64,000 nt of DNA from Streptomyces sp. NRRL S-244 (lineage in GTDB: Bacteria; Actinomycetota; Actinomycetes; Streptomycetales; Streptomycetaceae). The stretch spans positions 62,001 through 126,000 of the forward strand of contig NZ_JOCX01000008.1 of NCBI RefSeq assembly GCF_000717915.1, given 5' to 3'. The notes beneath the pieces were generated by a model. The model did no database searches. It had not been told where the DNA came from and saw only the letters and a list, made by a program, of their open reading frames with translations. Made by a program: the position numbers and the translations under genes. Positions 26,534 through 35,400 of the stretch are shown here, in pieces; position 1 is the first letter of the stretch, and each line of letters opens with the position of its first letter.

Positions 26534-27274
26534 GTGACCTCCGTTCGCCTTCCCCTCTTCCCGCTGAACTCGGTGCTGTTCCCGGGACTCGTCCTCCCGC
26601 TGAACGTCTTCGAGGAGCGTTATCGCGCCATGATGCGCGAGCTGCTGAAGACGGGCGAGGACGAGCCGCGCCGCTTCGCGGTCGTCGCGATCCGCGACGG
26701 CCGGGAGGTCGCGCCGACCGCGCCGGGCCTGCCGGACCAGACGGCGCTGCCCGAGCGGGGCCCGACGGCGGGCTTCGGCCCGGACCCCGTCCAGGCCTTC
26801 CACCGGGTGGGCTGCATCGCGGACGCGGCGACGATCCGGGAGCGGGAGGACGGCAGCTTCGAGGTCCTGGCCACCGGTACGGCGCGGGTGCGCCTGCTGT
26901 CGGTGGACGCCTCGGGCCCGTACCTGGTCGCGGAGCTGGAGGAGCTCCCGGAGGACTCGGGCGACGGGGCGGGCGCGCTGGCGGAGGGGGTCCTGCGGGC
27001 CTTCCGGAACTACCAGAAGCGGCTGGCCGGGGCCCGGGAGCGGTCCCTGACCTCGGGCGCGGACCTGCCGGACGAGCCGTCGGTGGTCTCGTACCTGGTG
27101 GCGGCGGCGGCCGTACTGGACATCCCGGCGAAGCAGCGGCTGCTGCAGGCGCCGGACACCGCGACGCGGCTCGCGGAGGAACTGAAGCTGCTGCGCGCGG
27201 AGACGGCGGTCATCCGCCACCTGCCGTCGCTGCCGGCGGTGGACCTGACGCGCGCGCCGACGAGCCCGAACTGA
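26534..27274 (+). CDS. LON-substrate-binding-domain protein (stand-alone)
   Basis: A 246-aa protein made only of the N-terminal domain of Lon proteases: LPLFPLNSVLFPGLVLPLNVFEERYRAMM at the start, then GCIADAATIREREDGSFEVLATGTARVRLLSVD and a helical C-terminal half ending in VSYLVAAAAVLDIPAKQRLLQAPD. It has no AAA or protease domain. It may bind unfolded or specific proteins for another protease; the role is not established. The GTG start has no ribosome site. The next gene follows after 13 bp. Confidence 0.85.
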   Translation: MTSVRLPLFPLNSVLFPGLVLPLNVFEERYRAMMRELLKTGEDEPRRFAVVAIRDGREVAPTAPGLPDQTALPERGPTAGFGPDPVQAFHRVGCIADAATIREREDGSFEVLATGTARVRLLSVDASGPYLVAELEELPEDSGDGAGALAEGVLRAFRNYQKRLAGARERSLTSGADLPDEPSVVSYLVAAAAVLDIPAKQRLLQAPDTATRLAEELKLLRAETAVIRHLPSLPAVDLTRAPTSPN

Positions 27275-27287
27275 TGGCGAAGGACTG

Positions 27288-27779
27288 ATGGCGAAGAAGA
27301 AGGCCCCGGCGGGGACGCCGGCGATCGCGGCCCTGACCTCCGCGCAGGCGGAGTTCACGGTGCACGCGTACGAGCACGACCCGGCGCACCCCTCGTACGG
27401 CGAGGAGGCGGCGCAGGCGATGGGGGTCTCCCCGGACCGGGTCTTCAAGACGCTGGTCGCGGAGGTGGACGGCGTGCTGACGGTGGCGGTGGTCCCGGTG
27501 TCGGGAAGCCTGGACCTGAAGGCGCTGGCGACCGCGGTCGCCGGGAAGCGGGCGGCGATGGCCGATCCGGCGCTGGCGGAACGGACGACGGGCTACGTGC
27601 GCGGCGGCATCTCCCCGCTGGGCCAGCGCAAGCGGCTCCGCACGGTGGTGGACGAGTCGGCGACGGCGCACACCACGATCTGTATCTCGGCCGGCCGCCG
27701 GGGCCTGGAGGTGGAAATCCCGCCCGCCACCCTGACGGCTTTGACCGGCGCCACCCTGGCCCCCATCGGCCGTCCGTAG
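27288..27779 (+). CDS. ybaK: YbaK/EbsC-type aminoacyl-tRNA deacylase
   Basis: A 163-aa protein of the bacterial Cys-tRNA(Pro)/Cys-tRNA deacylase family, which clears mischarged tRNA. The conserved lysine is K54 in DRVFKTLVAEVDG. GYVRGGISPLGQRKRLRTVVDE and the C-terminal ISAGRRGLEVEI are typical of YbaK. The start context is a short duplication (ACTGATGGCGAAG at 27270-27282 and 27284-27296), giving two in-line ATGs; the second has the better spacing to GAAGGA. It follows the LON-domain gene in a two-gene operon. Confidence 0.9.
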   Translation: MAKKKAPAGTPAIAALTSAQAEFTVHAYEHDPAHPSYGEEAAQAMGVSPDRVFKTLVAEVDGVLTVAVVPVSGSLDLKALATAVAGKRAAMADPALAERTTGYVRGGISPLGQRKRLRTVVDESATAHTTICISAGRRGLEVEIPPATLTALTGATLAPIGRP

Positions 27780-27783
27780 CCAC

Positions 27784-27837
27784 TGCGCCTCGAACGCCGG
27801 CGGGGCTGATTTCCGCCCGTCCGGCGTTTGAGGCGCA
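27784..27837. terminator. Bidirectional terminator / streptomycete intergenic inverted repeat
   Basis: A 17-bp stem (27784-27800 with 27821-27837, one G-T wobble) between convergent genes. The arm GCCTCGAACGCCGG and its partner CCGGCGTTTGAGGC are a sequence I recall from many streptomycete intergenic regions. It probably belongs to a dispersed family. Confidence 0.75.
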
Positions 27838-27914
27838 GGTCCGGGCGGAGCCCGGTGAACGGGGAGAAGGGCGGGGAGGGGCAAGCCCCGCGCAGCGGCC
27901 CACCCCCCTCGCGG

Positions 27915-28589
27915 TCAGGCTCGCGGGGGCTCCGGCGCGGACGGGTCCGCCGGGGCCGGGGCAGGAGCCCCGTGGACGTGGGCAGGGGGGTAGACCCCCC
28001 ACTCGGGGTCGGACGGGTCCGGGTCGTGCGGGGTCCACACGGCCGTCAGGCCGAGGTGGACGGCCACGGCGACCATCGGCCAGACCAGCAGCACCCCCTG
28101 CGCCAGCAACTGGAGCGGCGCATCGAACGGCGTCCCCTTGCCCGCCTTCACCGCGGCGGCGGCCACGTCCGAGGACGGCCCCAGCCACAGCCCCATCCGC
28201 CATCCCACCAGTGCGGCGAAGCAGGATCCGATCGCCAGCCCGACGACGAGCAGGACACCGCCCCGGCGCCGCCACAGGAACACGAGCACCGCGCTCAGCA
28301 CGCCGAATCCCACCGACAGCAGGAAGAACGTCCCGTCGGACCCGATCCGGGCCTCGCTCTCGGAGTTCCGCAGGAAGACGGCTTCGCCGTTCGAGACGTA
28401 CTGCGCCTTCGGCGCCAGCCACGCCCACAGCACTCCGAGCAGCACACCGGCCACCCCGATCACCAGGGCCACGGCGGCCCCGTCGCGGATGTCCGCCGGG
28501 GTGATGCCGCCGGCGGAGCCGCTCCGCTTCTCGGGCGGCAGCGGCGGTTCGTGCGGGGAGGGCGTGGTCACGGCTTCGGTCACCCCCAC
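27915..28589 (-). CDS. DUF2567-type membrane protein
   Basis: A 224-aa protein with a 35-residue Pro-rich cytoplasmic start, then four hydrophobic segments (about 38-60, 86-105, 109-132 and 158-180) and a Pro/Ala-rich tail. The loop WAWLAPKAQYVSNGEAVFLRNSESEA and the layout match the actinobacterial DUF2567 family as I remember it. The function is unknown. The start is the GTG at 28589; a GTG two codons in is possible. Confidence 0.7.
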   Translation of the reverse strand: MGVTEAVTTPSPHEPPLPPEKRSGSAGGITPADIRDGAAVALVIGVAGVLLGVLWAWLAPKAQYVSNGEAVFLRNSESEARIGSDGTFFLLSVGFGVLSAVLVFLWRRRGGVLLVVGLAIGSCFAALVGWRMGLWLGPSSDVAAAAVKAGKGTPFDAPLQLLAQGVLLVWPMVAVAVHLGLTAVWTPHDPDPSDPEWGVYPPAHVHGAPAPAPADPSAPEPPRA

Positions 28590-28649
28590 ATCGTGCCAGG
28601 TGCCGACGGCGTCGACATCAGCAGGACCGCCCTGCGGCGACCGGCCGCT

Positions 28650-29462
28650 TCAGCGCACGGCCGCCCGCCGGTACGCCCACGTCGCCAGGGCCAGCGAGAG
28701 CACGCCCACCGCCCCGCACACCCCGAGGTCCAGCCCGACCGCCGCCCAGTCCGGATGCGGGGCGAAGGTCCGCGCGAACGCCTCCACCCCGTACGTGGAC
28801 GGCAGCAGGTCCCGCGCCCACACGATCACCTCCGGCATCCGCTCCGGCGGCAGCACCCCCAGCAGCAGCGCCGCCGACATGCCGAGCTGTCCGGCCAGCG
28901 TGGCCAGCTCCTGGCGCGGCGCCAGCAGCCCGAGCGCCGCCCCCAGTCCGGCCAGCGCGGCACCGGCCAGCGGCACCACCGCGGCCAGGATCCACAGCCC
29001 GCCCATCGGCAGCCCGAACAGCAGGCATCCGAACACCGCCGTGACCAGCGTGCCCGGCAGCGTGAAGGAGGCGTACGCGGCGGCCGCGCCCAGCACCACC
29101 GAGGCGGGCGGCACGGGCAGCGTGGCGTAGTGGTCCAGCCCGCCGCTGGCCCGCAGCTGCCCGAAGTACTGGGCGAGCAGGTTCAGCGCGACGAACGCGA
29201 CGACCAGGACGGACGAGCCCGCGACGACGGCCCGGGCCTCCGAGCCCCCGTCCACCACGCCCCGCATCAGGATCATGATCCCGACGGACTGGAAGGTGGC
29301 CACGAACAGCAGCGGGATACGGGACACCCGGGCCCGGGACAGCTGCGCCCGGTACACGGCGGCCAGCGCGGGGAACAGCCGCGCCTGCGGTGCGAGCACC
29401 CCGACAGGGGTGGGACCGGCGACAGCGGCGCCGGCAGCGGTGCCGACGGCAGTCGTGCTCAC
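28650..29462 (-). CDS. ABC transporter permease (ABC-2 type)
   Basis: 270 aa from a GTG overlapping the ATP-binding gene's stop by 4 bp. Six hydrophobic segments start near residue 47 (IPLLFVATFQSVGIMILM) and end with LDLGVCGAVGVLSLALATWAY. The layout is that of drug/antibiotic ABC-2 exporter membrane subunits, with LPSTYGVEAFARTFAPHPDW before the last helix. It works with the ATPase at 29459. The substrate is unknown. Confidence 0.88.
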   Translation of the reverse strand: MSTTAVGTAAGAAVAGPTPVGVLAPQARLFPALAAVYRAQLSRARVSRIPLLFVATFQSVGIMILMRGVVDGGSEARAVVAGSSVLVVAFVALNLLAQYFGQLRASGGLDHYATLPVPPASVVLGAAAAYASFTLPGTLVTAVFGCLLFGLPMGGLWILAAVVPLAGAALAGLGAALGLLAPRQELATLAGQLGMSAALLLGVLPPERMPEVIVWARDLLPSTYGVEAFARTFAPHPDWAAVGLDLGVCGAVGVLSLALATWAYRRAAVR

Positions 29463-30499
29463 GACTTCACCAGACCCTTCGCGGTACGCCCGCCCAGCGC
29501 GAGGTAGACGTCCTCCAGGCTCGGAGTCGCCAGCGTGAAGTCGTCGAGGGCGGCGAAGGCGGGCCCGCCGGTCACCGCCGCCACCGCCGCGCGCGCTTCG
29601 TCGGGCGCCAGCCGCAGCACCCACCGGCGCCCGGCCTCGGCGGCCGCCGGCGCGAGCGCCGCGACCTCCGGCACCTCCAGCGGCGGCGCGGTGCGCCACA
29701 CCAGCTCCAGCCGGACCTCGCCGGAGACCCGCGCCTTCAGCCCGGCCGGGGAGTCGCAGGCGATGACCCGGCCCTGGTCGATGACGGCGACCCGGTCCAG
29801 GACCGTCTCGGCCTCGATGACGTTGTGCGTGACGAGCAGGACGGTGGCCCCGTGCCGGGCGCGCCGCCGGTCCACGGCGGCCCACACGGCCCGCCGGGCC
29901 ACGGGGTCCATGCCGGTGGTGGGCTCGTCGAGGACCAGCACCGGCCGCTCCCCGACCAGCGCGGCGGCGAAGCAGGCGAGGCGCCGCTGCCCGCCGGAGA
30001 GCTTCTTCAGGGGCCGCCCGGCGATCGCGGTCAGCCCGAGTTCCTCCAGTACGGCGTCCCGCTCGGCCCGCGCCGCCCGTACGCCGAGCCCGCGCAGCCG
30101 TCCCGTGGTCTCGGCGGCCAGCGCCACCGTGAGCTCGTCGAGGGCGGTGGACTCCTGCCCCAGGTAGGCGAGCAGCCGGGCCGCCCGCTCGGGGTGGCGT
30201 ACGAGGTCGTGGCCGAGCAGGGTCACGGAGCCGGAGTCGGGCCGCATCAGGCCGGTGAGCTGGCGGACCAGGGTGGACTTGCCGGCGCCGTTGGGGCCGA
30301 GCAGGCCGAAGATCTCGCCGCGCCGGACGTCCAGGCAGACCCCGTCGGTGGCCCGGGTCTCGGGCAGGGCGGGGGCCCCGCGCCGGCCCCGTACCGCGGG
30401 GTACGTCTTGACCAGGTCACGCACCGCGCAGACCACGTCCGAGGCCGCGTCCGCGGCCACTGCCGTGTTCGGTTGTGCTGATGCTGTGCCCGTACTCAC
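29459..30499 (-). CDS. ABC transporter ATP-binding protein (drug-export type)
   Basis: 346 aa with Walker A GPNGAGKS at 68-75, the Q-loop near YLGQESTALDELT, signature LSGGQRRLACFAAAL, Walker B PVLVLDEP and the switch His in LLVTHNV. A C-terminal 90-residue extension (LELVWRTAPPLEVPEV...) is typical of DrrA-like exporters. I chose the GTG at 30499 (VSTGTASAQP); an upstream in-frame ATG at 30577 adds 26 residues without similarity. It is cotranscribed with the permease. Confidence 0.9.
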   Translation of the reverse strand: MSTGTASAQPNTAVAADAASDVVCAVRDLVKTYPAVRGRRGAPALPETRATDGVCLDVRRGEIFGLLGPNGAGKSTLVRQLTGLMRPDSGSVTLLGHDLVRHPERAARLLAYLGQESTALDELTVALAAETTGRLRGLGVRAARAERDAVLEELGLTAIAGRPLKKLSGGQRRLACFAAALVGERPVLVLDEPTTGMDPVARRAVWAAVDRRRARHGATVLLVTHNVIEAETVLDRVAVIDQGRVIACDSPAGLKARVSGEVRLELVWRTAPPLEVPEVAALAPAAAEAGRRWVLRLAPDEARAAVAAVTGGPAFAALDDFTLATPSLEDVYLALGGRTAKGLVKS

Positions 30500-30612
30500 G
30501 AGGGAGCAGCCTACGCGGCTTTCGTCCGGCAACCGCCGGGAGGTGCCCCCGACGCCCCGCTCGGCGCCGATGGGCACGCCCTGCCCGCGCCCTGCCGCGC
30601 CCTGCCCGCGCT

Positions 30613-31914
30613 TTACCCGGCCGCCGGCCCCGTCGGTCCCGCGGGCACGGCGGAGGGGGCGCGATCGACGTGCTCGGCGGCCGCGCGGACGTCGATCTCC
30701 CGCCAGAACCCGGCCCGGATGGCGTAGCGGTCGTGCTCGTCGATCTGGTCGTCCTTGTGCGCGAGCAGCCCGAACCGGGCGGCGTAGCGCAGCAGCTCCC
30801 CGTCGATGCGGTGCGGGATCCGCGGGTACATCGTGGCGAGTTTCTGCAGGTGGACGGTTTCAGGGAGGCGTTCCATCCAGCGCCGGGCGAACACCTGGCC
30901 GACCTCGAAGGGGTCGCCGCCGACGGTGGTGATGTCCTCTTCGCGGTCCGCCCAGCGCTGCTCCGCGCTGGTGAGCTGGGCGAGGGTGGGCAGCGAGGCG
31001 GTCTCGGCGGGCTCGCCCAGCGGTCCGGCCCGGTCGATCCAGCCCTTGTCGGAGGACCAGCGCAGGGCGCTGCCGGCCGGGGGCTGGGCGCTGACGTGGG
31101 CGTGGCCGCCCGCGGGGCCGGGCTGCTGGCCGGGGGCGCGCAGCGAGCCGGCGAGGTCCTTGGGCGTGGGTACGGTCTTGCCGCCGGCGGCGGGGGCGGG
31201 CACGGGGGCGCCGCCGCCCTCGGGCTCGGCGGGGGCGGGGGCCGCGGCTCCGTTGGCGCCGGCGCTGCGGGCGGCCTCGGCGAGGGCCGCCTCGGGCAGC
31301 GGGGCGGAGAGGATGGCGGCGATCTCGGGGCGCGGCGCGGGCGGCGGCGCGCACAGTCCGGCGAGGTCCTTGGCGCGGACGGCCCGGGTGATCCAGGCCC
31401 GGTCCAGGACGCGGCGCTCGTCGGCCTCGGCGACGAGGTCCTCGGACTGGTTGTAGTCGCCGTCGGCGGCCTGTACGGCCCACAGGTGGACGGCGACCCC
31501 GTGTTCCTTGGCGGACATCAGGCCGGGCAGCAGGTCCCCGTCGCCCGTGACGAGTACGACGTCGGAGCAGGCGCGGTTGCGGGCCAGCTCGGTGAGCTCG
31601 GCGTGCATGGCGGCGTCCACGCCCTTCTGCGCCCAGCGGCCGTCGCTGCGGGTCAGGGCGCCCAGGCGGACGGTGACGCGGGGCATGACGCGCAGCCGCC
31701 GGTGCTCGGGCTGGGGTACCCGGTCGGGTGCGCCGTCGAACCAGTAGATGCGCAGCAGGGGCTGCTCGGTGTCGGCCTCGGCGCGCTCGCGCAGGCCCTG
31801 GATGAGGGCGGCATGGTCGACGGTGATGCGGGAGCGGGAGGGCTCCCCGGCGAGAAGACTGGCGGCGGCGCCCAGCAGATAGCCGGCGTCCACCAGGACG
31901 ACGCAGCGGTCCAC
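30613..31914 (-). CDS. NYN-domain (PIN-like) putative RNase
   Basis: A 433-aa protein. The N-terminal NYN domain has the acidic residues of PIN-like nucleases: D9 in CVVLVDAGYLLG, D60 in YWFDGAPD, D100 in KGVDAAMHAEL, and D125/D127 in VTGDGDLLPG. A Pro/Ala-rich linker (about 205-285) leads to a C-terminal helical domain (DPFEVGQVFARRWMERLPE). These proteins are predicted to cut RNA. The GTG at 31914 has 8 nt to GAGGG; a GTG at 31923 is too close to it. The gene is monocistronic as far as I can see. Confidence 0.82.
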   Translation of the reverse strand: MDRCVVLVDAGYLLGAAASLLAGEPSRSRITVDHAALIQGLRERAEADTEQPLLRIYWFDGAPDRVPQPEHRRLRVMPRVTVRLGALTRSDGRWAQKGVDAAMHAELTELARNRACSDVVLVTGDGDLLPGLMSAKEHGVAVHLWAVQAADGDYNQSEDLVAEADERRVLDRAWITRAVRAKDLAGLCAPPPAPRPEIAAILSAPLPEAALAEAARSAGANGAAAPAPAEPEGGGAPVPAPAAGGKTVPTPKDLAGSLRAPGQQPGPAGGHAHVSAQPPAGSALRWSSDKGWIDRAGPLGEPAETASLPTLAQLTSAEQRWADREEDITTVGGDPFEVGQVFARRWMERLPETVHLQKLATMYPRIPHRIDGELLRYAARFGLLAHKDDQIDEHDRYAIRAGFWREIDVRAAAEHVDRAPSAVPAGPTGPAAG

Positions 31915-32097
31915 GCGTACCACCCTCTTCCCTGGGGATCCTCTGTGTGTGTCGCGGGTTCCCCGAGTCTGCCCGACCTCAAGGGTGTTGACGGCCGGAA
32001 CTCGATCATCGGCGTGGCGGATCTTTCACCCGCACCGGGGGGAGGGGCGGGCGACTACACGCAGTAAAGATCCAAAATGCGCGGTTTGTGGCGCCGT

Positions 32098-32134
32098 GTG
32101 AGGGTGAAGGCGGTCCTGGCCCCTAGACCCTCAC
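32098..32134 (+). promoter_or_regulatory. Leader hairpin before the 55-aa basic protein gene
   Basis: GTGAGGGT (32098-32105) and ACCCTCAC (32127-32134) are perfect 8-bp arms. The second arm directly abuts the ribosome site CGGAGGC. This could modulate translation. Confidence 0.35.
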
Positions 32135-32146
32135 GGAGGCTCCACC

Positions 32147-32314
32147 ATGGCCAAGAACAAGAACCGCCAGCACGAACAGAAGCAGCAGCCCCGCTCGTCG
32201 GCACAGGATCCGTCGAAGAGCTCGACGGAATCGGTGTCCGAGCCCTCGGGCGGCTCCCCGAGTCCGATGGACATGGCTCGCAAGGGCAAGCAGAAGAAGT
32301 TCGGCCACAACTGA
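32147..32314 (+). CDS. 55-aa basic hydrophilic protein
   Basis: ATG at 32147, GGAGG 6 nt upstream, stop TGA at 32312. The product starts MAKNKNRQHEQKQQPR and ends MARKGKQKKFGHN. It has Lys-rich ends, a Ser/Pro/Glu-rich middle, no hydrophobic segment and no Cys, so it is probably intrinsically disordered. The strong ribosome site and the perfect terminator 24 bp after the stop make it a convincing real gene. Similar tiny proteins are common in streptomycetes beside dnaE, as I recall. The function is unknown. Confidence 0.78.
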   Translation: MAKNKNRQHEQKQQPRSSAQDPSKSSTESVSEPSGGSPSPMDMARKGKQKKFGHN

Positions 32315-32338
32315 CGCCTCCGCGAGCACCACGCACGA

Positions 32339-32366
32339 GGGCGCGCCCAGAGCTCTGGGCGCGCCC
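32339..32366. terminator. Terminator (28-nt perfect palindrome)
   Basis: A perfect palindrome centred at 32352/32353 (GGGCGCGCCCAGAG and its complement), followed by TTCTTC on the plus strand. It lies between the 55-aa gene and the convergent dnaE stop. Confidence 0.88.
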
Positions 32367-32420
32367 TTCTTCACGTCCGGCTACGGGCGGGGGCCGGTAC
32401 GAGGGCCCCCGCGACCGGCG

Positions 32421-35400
32421 TCATCCGGCCAGGCAGGACGGCCCGAGGAGCACCTTGAGGTCGCCGAAGAGCGCCGGGTCGGGCTGCACCCGGTGCTTGT
32501 CGAGGCGCAGCACGGTGGTGGACCGCGGTCCCTGGAGCTTGATCCGGACCTCGGTGTTGCCCTTGTGGTGCCGCAGGATCTCGCCCAACCGGGTGACCAT
32601 CGGAGGAGTGACCTTGACCGTCGGGATGGTGAGGACGACGGGTGCGTTCGTCCCGGCCGAGGAGAGGTCGGGAACCATCATCTCCATGGCGACGAGCCGG
32701 GGGACGTCCTCGCGCTTGTCGAGGCGGCCCTTGACGAAGACGACGGTGTCCTCGACCAGCTGGGTGGAGACGAGCTGGTACGTCGCGGGGAAGAACATGC
32801 ACTCGATGGATCCGGCGAGGTCCTCGACGGTGGCGATGGCCCAGGCGTTGCCCTGCTTGGTCATCTTGCGCTGGAGGCCCGAGATGATGCCGCCGATGGT
32901 GACGACGGCGCCGTCGGAGTGCTCGCCGCCGGTCAGCTGGGAGATGCCGGCGTCCGTCTTGTCGGACAGGACGTGCTCCAGGCCGAAGAGCGGGTGGTCG
33001 GAGACGTACAGGCCGAGCATCTCGCGCTCCTGGGCGAGCAGGTAGGACTTCTCCCACTCCACGTCGGAGAACTCGACGTCGAGGCCGAAGCCGGGCTCGT
33101 CGCTCGCGCCCTCGTCACCCATTCCGCCGAAGAGGTCGAACTGGCCCTCGGCCTCCTTGCGCTTGACCGCGACCACGTTGTCGATCATCGATTCGTGGTG
33201 GGCGACCAGGCCCTTGCGGGTGTGGCCCATCTCGTCGAAGGCGCCGGCCTTGATCAGCGATTCGACGGTGCGCTTGTTGCAGACGACGGCCTCGACCTTG
33301 TCCAGGAAGTCGGGGAAGGTGGAGTACTTCCCCTTCGCCTTCCTGGTCTTGATGATCGACTCGACGACGTTCTGGCCGACGTTGCGCACCGCGGTCAGCC
33401 CGAAGAGGATCACGTCGTCGCCCTGGGCCGCGAAGTTCGGCTCGGACTCGTTGACGTTCGGCGGGAGCACCTTGATGCCCATGCGCCGGCACTCGTTCAG
33501 GTAGATCGCGGACTTGTCCTTGTCGTCCTTGACCGAGGTGAGCAGGCCCGCCATGTACTCGGCCGGGAAGTTCGCCTTGAGGTAGGCGGTCCAGTAGGAG
33601 ACCAGGCCGTACGCGGCCGAGTGGGCCTTGTTGAAGGCGTAGCCGGCGAAGGGGACCAGGACGTCCCACAGGGCCTTGATCGCCTGGTCGCTGAAGCCCT
33701 TGCTCCTGGCGCCCTCCTCGAAGATGACGAAGTTCTTCGCCAGCTCCTCCGGCTTCTTCTTGCCCATCACGCGGCGCAGGATGTCGGCCTCGCCGAGCGA
33801 GTACCCGGCGATGATCTGGGCGGCCTTCTGGACCTGCTCCTGGTAGACGATGAGGCCGTAGGTGACCGCGAGCACCTCTTCGAGCGGCCCCTCCAGCTCC
33901 GGGTGGATCGGGGTGATCTCCTGCTGCTTGTTCTTGCGCAGGGCGTAGTTCGTGTGCGAGTTCATGCCCATCGGGCCCGGCCGGTACAGGGCCGAGACGG
34001 CGGAGATGTCCTCGAAGTTGTCGGGCTTCATCAGGCGCAGCAGGGAGCGCATGGGCCCGCCGTCGAACTGGAAGACGCCGAGGGTGTCGCCGCGGCCGAG
34101 CAGTTCGAAGGTCTTGGGGTCGTCGAGCGGGAGGGCCAGGAGATCGATGTCGATCCCCTTGTTGGCCTTCACCATCTTGACGGCGTCGTCCATGATCGTG
34201 AGGTTGCGCAGGCCGAGGAAGTCCATCTTCAGCAGGCCGAGCGATTCGCAGCTCGGGTAGTCCCACTGGGTGATGGTGACGCCGTCGGTGTGCCGCACCC
34301 AGACGGGTACGTGGTCGGTGATCGTCTCGCTGGACATGATCACGCCGGCCGCGTGCACGCCCATCTGGCGGACCAGGCCCTCCACACCGCGCGCGGTGTC
34401 GATGACCTTCTTGACGTCCGGCTCGTTCTCGTACATCCCGCGGATCTCGCCGGCCTCGCCGTAGCGGGGGTGCTGCGGGTCGAGGATGCCGGAGAGCGGG
34501 ATGCCCTTGCCGAGGACGTCGGCGGGCATGGCCTTGGTGAGCCGGTCGCCCATGGCGTACGGGTAGCCCAGCACGCGCGCGGAGTCCTTGATCGCGTTCT
34601 TGGCCTTGATGGTGCCGTACGTGCCGATCATGGCGACCTTGTCGGCGCCGTACTTCTCGGTCACGTACCTGATCACCTCGACGCGCCGACGCTCGTCGAA
34701 GTCGATGTCGACATCGGGCATGGAGACGCGCTCGGGGTTCAGGAACCGCTCGAAGATCAGGCCGTGGGTGAGCGGGTCGAGGTCGGTGATGCCCATGGCG
34801 TACGCGACGATCGATCCGGCCGCGGAGCCTCGGCCCGGGCCCACCGCGATGCCCTGGTTCTTGGCCCACATGATGAAGTCGGCGACCACGAGGAAGTAGC
34901 CCGGGAAGCCCATCGAGATGATCGTGTCCATCTCGTACTCGGCCTGCTTCATCCGGTCGTCCGGGATGCCCCCGGGGTAGCGGCGGTGCATGCCCCGCAT
35001 GGTCTCCTCGCGGAACCAGCTGACCTCGGTGTGACCCTCCGGGATGTCGAACTTCGGCATCAGGTTCCGGAACTTGAACATGCCCTCGGTGTCGATCTGG
35101 TCCGCGACCAGCTTCGTGTTGGCGCAGCCCTCCTGCCAGGCGTCCGAGGAGTCGATGGCGTACATCTCGTCCGTGGACTTCAGGTAGTAGCCGGTGCCGT
35201 CGAAGCGGAAGCGGTCCGGGTCCGAGAGGTTCTTGCCGGTCTGGATGCAGAGCAGGGCGTCGTGGGCGCCGGCCTCGCTGGCGTACGTGTAGTGCGAGTC
35301 GTTCGTGACCAGCGGCGGGATGCCGAGCTTCTTGCCGATCTCCAGCAGCCCGTCGCGGACCCGGCGCTCGATCTCGATGCCGTGGTCCATCAGCTCCAGG

